From positions 1 through 11,119 of the forward strand of contig DATILI010000161.1 of the NCBI GenBank assembly GCA_035476635.1: a stretch of 11,119 nucleotides of DNA, written 5' to 3'. The notes under the pieces were generated by a model, which saw nothing but the letters and a program-made list of their open reading frames with translations, did not search any database and was not told where the DNA came from. Shown here in pieces: positions 7,313-11,119 of the stretch. The stretch is from DATILI01 sp035476635 (lineage in GTDB: Bacteria; Pseudomonadota; Gammaproteobacteria; Burkholderiales; Burkholderiaceae_C). A program made the position numbers and the translations under genes. Each line of letters begins with the position of its first letter. Position 1 is the stretch's first letter.

Positions 7313-8495
7313 AGCGGCCGGCCTGAGCCTGGCGCTGGCGCGCCTGATTGCGGGCCATGTGTTCCTGCATGCCTGCATGGCCGGGATGCGCATGGCAGCC
7401 CCCCTGCTGGCCTTGCGCCAGGGCTATAGCGCGGCGGCGGTGGGCGTGCTGCTGGCGTTGTTTGCGCTGACCCAGGTGTTTCTTGCCTTGCCGGCGGGCC
7501 GCTACGCCGACCGGCATGGCCTCAAGCGCCCGGTTGGCTACAGCGTGGTCCTGGCGGCGGTCGGCGCAGCACTGGCCATCGCCTTTCCGATCTTTCCGGT
7601 CCTGTGCCTTAGCGCGTTGATGACGGGCGGCGCCACCGGTGCCGCCTCGATCGCGCTGCAGCGCCACGTCGGCCGCGCCGCGCAGAACCCGACGCAGCTT
7701 AAGCAGGTATTTTCCTGGCTCGCGATCGGACCGGCGGTGTCGAACTTCCTCGGACCGTTCAGCGCCGGGCTGATGATCGACCATGCTGGCGTCGCCGCAG
7801 GCGATCTCAACGGCTACCGTGCCGCCTTCGCGCTGATGGCCGTGCTGCCGCTGCTAGCCTGGTTCTGGGTGCGCCGTACGCAGGAGTTGCCGCCGGTCAT
7901 CCGCGCCGAGGGCGACGCCCAAGGCAAGGCCTGGGACCTGGTGCGCGAGCCGATGTTCCGGCGTCTGTTGCTGGTGAACTGGCTGCTGTCTTCGTGTTGG
8001 GACGTGCATACCTTTGTCGTCCCCATCCTGGGCCATGAGCGCGGCCTCAGCGCCTCCGTAATCGGCTCGATCCTGGGGGCGTTCGCGGTGGCAGCGGCCT
8101 TGATCCGCGTGGTGTTGCCGATGGTCGCCGCCCGGTTGCGCGAGTGGGTCGTGATTGCCGGGGCGATGGCGGCCACGGCGCTGCTGTTCGGCATCTACCC
8201 GCTGCTGCAGTCGCCCCTGGCCATGGGGCTTTGCTCGATTTTGCTGGGTGTGTTCCTGGGGTCGGTGCAGCCCATGGTGATGAGCACGCTGCACCAGATC
8301 ACGCCCGAACACCGCCACGGCGAGGCATTGGGGCTGCGCCTGATGGCGATCAATGCCTCCAGCGTTCTCATGCCGGTGCTGTTCGGCACCGCCGGCGCGT
8401 TGATCGGGATCTCGGGCGTCTTCTGGGTCACCGGCGCGATGGTGGGGGCGGGCGCGCGTTCCGCCTGGTACCTCAGAGCTGATAAAACAACTTGA
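7293..8495 (+). CDS. MFS transporter, probable drug/metabolite exporter
   Basis: A 400-residue major facilitator superfamily protein with about twelve hydrophobic segments. The loop between helices 2 and 3 carries GRYADRHGLKRP (69-80), a good match to MFS motif A. The second half repeats a similar but degenerate layout. No substrate-specific motif is recognisable. The GTG at 7293 lies inside the end of rmuC (20-bp overlap) and gives a short hydrophilic tail before helix 1. A later internal ATG would cut into helix 1. It is the last gene of the pncB run. Its stop lies 23 bp inside the converging LOG-family gene, with no separate terminator between them. Confidence 0.9.
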   Translation: MTNQKPEAAGLSLALARLIAGHVFLHACMAGMRMAAPLLALRQGYSAAAVGVLLALFALTQVFLALPAGRYADRHGLKRPVGYSVVLAAVGAALAIAFPIFPVLCLSALMTGGATGAASIALQRHVGRAAQNPTQLKQVFSWLAIGPAVSNFLGPFSAGLMIDHAGVAAGDLNGYRAAFALMAVLPLLAWFWVRRTQELPPVIRAEGDAQGKAWDLVREPMFRRLLLVNWLLSSCWDVHTFVVPILGHERGLSASVIGSILGAFAVAAALIRVVLPMVAARLREWVVIAGAMAATALLFGIYPLLQSPLAMGLCSILLGVFLGSVQPMVMSTLHQITPEHRHGEALGLRLMAINASSVLMPVLFGTAGALIGISGVFWVTGAMVGAGARSAWYLRADKTT

Positions 8496-9336
8496 TCGCG
8501 TCCCAGCCCGCCTGAGGCCCATCCACGTACTGGAACAGATCCAGGTCTTCCGGAGAAATGGCGCCTTCTTCGATCAGCACGTCGAAATTGACGAGGCGCT
8601 TCCAGTAGTCCGTTCCGAACAGGATGATGGGCACCGGCTTGGCCTTCTTGGTCTGTACCAGCGTGATCACTTCGAACAACTCGTCCAGCGTGCCAAACCC
8701 ACCTGGAAAGGCCACCAGCGCCTTGGCCCGCATCATGAAATGCATCTTGCGTAGCGCAAAGTAGTGGAACTTGAAGTTCAGCGACGGCGTGACGAAGGCA
8801 TTGGAATGCTGCTCGTGGGGCAGGGCGATATTCAGCCCGACGGTCTTTGCGCCCATTTCATGCGCGCCGCGATTGGCCGCTTCCATGATGCCGGGGCCAC
8901 CCCCGGTGCAAATGAACAGCTGACCTGCCGGCGGGCGCTGCGCGCTGTAGTCGGCCACCAGCCGTGCGAACAGCCGCGCCTGGTCGTACCAATGGGCATT
9001 GCGAACCTGCCGCTGCGCCAGTTTCAGCGCGGTGGCGTCCCCGGTGGCACTGGCCGCCGCCAACGCTTCTTGCGCGAGTTCGGGCGGTGGGAAGCGGGCG
9101 CTTCCAAAGACCACGATGGTGTTCTCTACCCCTTGCGTCTGCTGGGCCAGATCGGGCTTGAGCAACTCCAGCTGAAAGCGGATGCCGCGGGTTTCGCGGC
9201 GCAGCAGGAATTCGGGGTCGGCGAAGGCCAGGCGATAGGCGTCGGCATCCAGCGGATTGCCGTTGTTGGCGTGGGCCTGGAGTTCCGCCCAGGCATCGGC
9301 CAGGCGCTTGTCGTTGAGTGGTGAGGCAGATTCCAT
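8473..9336 (-). CDS. LOG-family protein, predicted nucleoside 5'-monophosphate phosphoribohydrolase
   Basis: A 287-residue Rossmann-fold protein of the LOG ('lysine decarboxylase-like', TIGR00730) family. Members cleave adenine-type nucleoside monophosphates (AMP or cytokinin ribotides) to base plus ribose 5-phosphate; they are not decarboxylases. The signature is complete: CTGGGPGIMEAANRGA (143-158), the Arg-Lys pair at 197-198 in LRKMHF, and FPGGFGTLDELFE (210-222). About 70 residues precede the Rossmann core, which starts near ENTIVVFGSARF. This is the longer proteobacterial form rather than the roughly 190-residue plant-like form. The ATG at 9336 has no obvious Shine-Dalgarno, so the start is less certain than the rest. 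The last 23 bp overlap the MFS gene tail-to-tail. Confidence 0.92.
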   Translation of the reverse strand: MESASPLNDKRLADAWAELQAHANNGNPLDADAYRLAFADPEFLLRRETRGIRFQLELLKPDLAQQTQGVENTIVVFGSARFPPPELAQEALAAASATGDATALKLAQRQVRNAHWYDQARLFARLVADYSAQRPPAGQLFICTGGGPGIMEAANRGAHEMGAKTVGLNIALPHEQHSNAFVTPSLNFKFHYFALRKMHFMMRAKALVAFPGGFGTLDELFEVITLVQTKKAKPVPIILFGTDYWKRLVNFDVLIEEGAISPEDLDLFQYVDGPQAGWDAIKLFYQL

Positions 9337-9389
9337 GGTGAGATTGTGGCTGCAAATGTGGCGTCTCGGCCAGTTCCGGAATTGTCACT

Positions 9390-9449
9390 GTCCTACAAGA
9401 ACTTGCGAACCGTCCGACAGGGCGCTTTCGACTGCTGATTCATAGTTAA
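9390..9449 (+). promoter_or_regulatory. Candidate csbD2 promoter with tandem GTCC[T/G]ACA elements
   Basis: The 169-bp spacer 9337-9505 separates the divergent LOG and csbD2 genes. GTCCTACA (9390-9397) and GTCCGACA (9412-9419) are direct repeats 22 bp apart, two helical turns. Further on, TTCATAGTTAA (9439-9449) resembles a sigma-S-type -10 with its TTAA discriminator (CATAGT at 9441-9446), and no good -35 lies 17 bp before it. This suits an activator-dependent or sigma-S promoter, as expected for a CsbD gene. The promoter is a prediction by eye. Confidence 0.35.
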
Positions 9450-9505
9450 CGCACGTGCCTGGCATGCGAATAGGTCGCCTGCCGTCCGTGGGGAAAGGAA
9501 GCTGC

Positions 9506-9703
9506 ATGAACAAGAATCAGCTCGTGGGTCGCTTGGACCAGATCACTGGAAGACTCAGGCAGGTGGCCGGCCGGGCGCTGGGCATCCGCAGCATGGAATA
9601 TCGAGGCAAGGCCCAAGCCGCCATCGGCAAGGTCGAAGCTGCCTTCGGCGATGCCATTGAAGATTTCAAGAGCGGCAACCGGCGCACCCTCAACAGGCTT
9701 TGA
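9506..9703 (+). CDS. CsbD-family general stress protein (second copy)
   Basis: A 65-residue hydrophilic protein with the CsbD layout: MNKNQLVGRLDQITGRLRQV, then AGRALGIRSMEYRGKAQAAI, then GKVEAAFGDAIEDFK. It diverges from the csbD copy at 1970-2194: it is shorter, is Arg-rich, has an AAFGDAIED tail and lacks the WEKKNP end. It is therefore a paralogue of a different subtype, not a recent duplicate. The ATG at 9506 is fixed by AAAGGAAG a few bases upstream; an in-frame start at 9455 would add 17 unconserved residues. It precedes the BON lipoprotein gene by 58 bp with no terminator between them, so co-transcription is likely. Function is stress-related by family only. Confidence 0.88.
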   Translation: MNKNQLVGRLDQITGRLRQVAGRALGIRSMEYRGKAQAAIGKVEAAFGDAIEDFKSGNRRTLNRL

Positions 9704-9716
9704 AGCCACGCCGGCG

Positions 9717-9730
9717 GTCGGACAAGTCCG
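9717..9730. promoter_or_regulatory. GTCGGAC-type inverted repeat between csbD2 and the BON gene
   Basis: CGGAC-AA-GTCCG (9719-9730) is a perfect 5-bp inverted repeat with a 2-base centre. That is too tight for a useful hairpin but typical of a protein operator. With its left flank it reads GTCGGAC, the complement of the GTCCGAC seen at 9412-9418. It lies 31 bp before the BON gene start. It could be a regulator site or chance. Confidence 0.25.
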
Positions 9731-9761
9731 TCATTCAACATCATTTCCAAAGGAGTTCACC

Positions 9762-10220
9762 ATGAACGCAAATGCAATTTCGTCCAGTGGCGGCCGCGCG
9801 CTGGCGGTTGTTTCCTCCCTCGCAGTACTGTTGGCGCTCGGCGCGTGCGGCAAACAGGGCGAAGAACGCACGGTAGGCCAGCAGGTTGATTCCGCGGTCG
9901 CCAAGACTGAGCAGGCCGCCAAGGACATGACGAAGGACGCGAAGTCTGTGGCGCAAGACGCCAAGGTCGCTGCCAAGGAGACCGCCGCCGCCGTGGCCGA
10001 AAAACTGGATGACGCATCCATCACCGCGTCGGTCTCGGCAAGCCTGGCCAAGGATCCCGAACTGAGCGCCATCAAGATCGATGTGGACACCAAGGACGGT
10101 GTCGTCAATCTCTATGGGCCGGCTCCGACCATGAGCGCGCGGGAACGCGCAACAGTGATCGCCAAAGGGGTGAAGGGTGTGAACGCGGTCAACAACCAGT
10201 TGACCATCAAGGCAGGTTGA
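9762..10220 (+). CDS. BON-domain lipoprotein with Lys/Ala-rich helical linker
   Basis: A 152-residue predicted envelope lipoprotein. Residues 1-28 are a lipoprotein signal peptide ending in the lipobox LGAC, with Cys29 as the acylated residue. Residues 40-82 are a hydrophilic, helix-prone, Lys/Ala/Asp-rich segment in which Ala-Lys recurs every seven residues (53-54, 60-61, 67-68), reminiscent of LEA-type desiccation proteins. Residues 83-150 form one BON domain (OsmY-like), with DPELSAIKIDVDTKDGVVNL and GVNAVNNQL at its ends. BON proteins support the envelope under osmotic or other stress and may bind phospholipid. AAAGGAG at 9749-9755 sets the start at 9762; the longer in-frame extension overlaps csbD2 and hides the signal peptide. 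The end overlaps the metallopeptidase gene by 14 bp. Confidence 0.92.
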   Translation: MNANAISSSGGRALAVVSSLAVLLALGACGKQGEERTVGQQVDSAVAKTEQAAKDMTKDAKSVAQDAKVAAKETAAAVAEKLDDASITASVSASLAKDPELSAIKIDVDTKDGVVNLYGPAPTMSARERATVIAKGVKGVNAVNNQLTIKAG

Positions 10221-11119
10221 TTGCCGCCGAAGCGGCCTTCGGCGTAGGCGCCATGGGCGCCCGGATCACCTCGTGCACATAGCGGAGTTTGCGCAGTGCA
10301 CCGTCGCTCAAGGCAAACGGGTAGGCATCGCTTTGCCCCAGGCTGCGGTTCAGGCTGTTGACCATCAAGGTGATCGGCACCCACTGGGCGACGAGGACAT
10401 CAAAATCACTCTGCGCCTTGCCAAAGGGATTGGCGATCCGTGCGAGCCGTGGGTCGTCACTGCCGGGCACCGCGACGCTGGTGCGGTAAGCGGATGCTGT
10501 TTCCAGTAGATCCACCATGTGCAGGTAATGCGCCCAGGTTTCTGCCCAGTCTTCCAAGGGATGGCTGGTGGCGTAGGCGCTGACGTGGTCTCTATGCCAG
10601 TCCTGCGCGGTTCCGTCGTTCGCGTAGTGCCGCTGCAGAGCGTGCGTATAGTCGATCGATGCATCGCCGAACACGGCGTTGAATTCGTCGGTCCGATCCT
10701 GCGCGCGGATCAGCGTTTCCCAGTAGTAGTGACCCGACTCATGGCGCAAGTGCCCAAGCAAGGTTCGATACGGTTCGTGCAAGGCGATGCGTCGGCGGGT
10801 GCACTCCTCGTCGTCGGCTTCCGCGATATTCAGCGTGATGACACCGTCGCGGTGGCCTGTCATCACCCCCGGCGCACCCGGCAGGTCCGCCAGAAATTCG
10901 AACACCGGGCCATTGGGCGCGGCTTGCAGGAGCTCCAATTTGGCCAAGGTGTAGTACAGGCGTCTTTTCGCCACTTCGACACGGCACCAATGTGCCAGGT
11001 TGTCTGCAACCGACAGGTCCGGCAACAAGCGCGTCTGCCGGCACGAGACGCACAAGGGATTCGGATCATCGGCTTGGACGGCGAAATTGCAAGCCTGGTA
11101 CACCGTGTGGTTGTGGCAC
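10207..11119 (-). CDS. Zinc-ribbon putative zinc-binding metallopeptidase, N-terminus outside window
   Basis: About 303 residues are visible; the frame is open to the right edge. The apparent GTG start at 11103 is unlikely because in-frame codons upstream read C-H-N-H-T and add a zinc-ribbon cysteine (11116-11118). Order of domains: an N-terminal zinc ribbon (that Cys, QAC, and CVSC at 11041-11052), then a peptidase-like domain with HESGH (complement of 10729-10743), a match to HExxH, and further on EDWAETWAHYLHM, which may supply the third zinc ligand. This is the architecture of the 'putative zinc-binding peptidase' family (zinc-ribbon_6 plus Peptidase_Mx); its substrate is unknown and no member's activity is known to me. 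No signal peptide is visible, so a cytoplasmic location is likely. Confidence 0.88.
   Translation of the reverse strand, partial: CHNHTVYQACNFAVQADDPNPLCVSCRQTRLLPDLSVADNLAHWCRVEVAKRRLYYTLAKLELLQAAPNGPVFEFLADLPGAPGVMTGHRDGVITLNIAEADDEECTRRRIALHEPYRTLLGHLRHESGHYYWETLIRAQDRTDEFNAVFGDASIDYTHALQRHYANDGTAQDWHRDHVSAYATSHPLEDWAETWAHYLHMVDLLETASAYRTSVAVPGSDDPRLARIANPFGKAQSDFDVLVAQWVPITLMVNSLNRSLGQSDAYPFALSDGALRKLRYVHEVIRAPMAPTPKAASAAINLP
10226..10243 (+). other. Hairpin just after the BON gene, inside the metallopeptidase 3' end
   Basis: GCCGAAG (10226-10232) and CTTCGGC (10237-10243) form a perfect 7-bp stem around a CGGC loop, five bases after the BON stop codon. No T-run follows, so it is not a standard intrinsic terminator. 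It may protect the 3' end of the BON transcript, or simply reflect GC-rich codons of the converging gene. Confidence 0.3.

Noticed and set aside
6017..7393. 458-codon open frame on the minus strand opposite rmuC
   Set aside because: Leu/Gln-rich low-complexity translation that reflects the reverse of the RmuC coiled coil; no start signal or domain.
9374..9381. TTCCGGAA palindrome upstream of csbD2
   Set aside because: Only eight bases, does not extend with flanks, and is expected by chance in a window this size.
9455..9505. Longer csbD2 start at 9455
   Set aside because: The 17 added residues are not CsbD-like, and AAAGGAAG sits correctly for the ATG at 9506.

Overview
The window reads as a stretch of GC-rich betaproteobacterial chromosome, most likely Burkholderiales and perhaps close to Comamonadaceae. 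I base this on the protein families, the codon choice and the tight gene packing; I cannot name a genus. I see no tRNA, rRNA, insertion sequence, integrase, phage gene or CRISPR array. Thirteen protein-coding genes are supported, two of them cut by the window edges.

Region 1 (1-1543, + strand) is an operon of a histone-deacetylase-fold hydrolase (3' end only), a hotdog-fold acyl-CoA thioesterase and an FMN nitroreductase. The genes are joined by ATGA stop/start overlaps and closed by a clean stem-loop terminator. Region 2 (1548-2194, - strand) is a two-gene unit: a cytoplasmic CsbD-family stress protein, then a small exported lysine-rich protein built from two C-X10-C repeats. The 208-bp spacer 2195-2402 separates this unit from pncB, which is divergently transcribed, and carries six copies of GTAGG/CCTAC.

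Region 3 (2403-8495, + strand) is a tightly packed five-gene run: nicotinate phosphoribosyltransferase (pncB, NAD salvage), a 12-helix ion/citrate-type transporter annotated in relatives as a sodium:proton antiporter, a D-2-hydroxyacid dehydrogenase, the DNA-recombination factor RmuC, and an MFS exporter. Three of the five start with TTG or GTG, and three of the four junctions overlap, which suggests translational coupling. A LOG-family phosphoribohydrolase (8473-9336, - strand) converges on it with a 23-bp overlap of the coding ends.

Region 4 (9337-10220, + strand) is a second stress cluster. A second small CsbD-family protein is followed by a BON-domain lipoprotein with a lysine/alanine-rich helical linker. 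Upstream are two GTCC[T/G]ACA elements 22 bp apart and a possible sigma-S-like -10. Region 5 (10207-11119, - strand) is a zinc-ribbon metallopeptidase with HESGH. Its N-terminus lies off the right edge, and its 3' end overlaps the BON gene by 14 bp.

Most genes belong to ordinary housekeeping or stress families. The parts that deserve a second look are the two parallel 'CsbD plus exported Lys-rich helical protein' units, the related GTAGGAC/GTCGGAC elements near both, and the duplicated-cysteine secreted protein. I do not see a clear new defence or mobile system.
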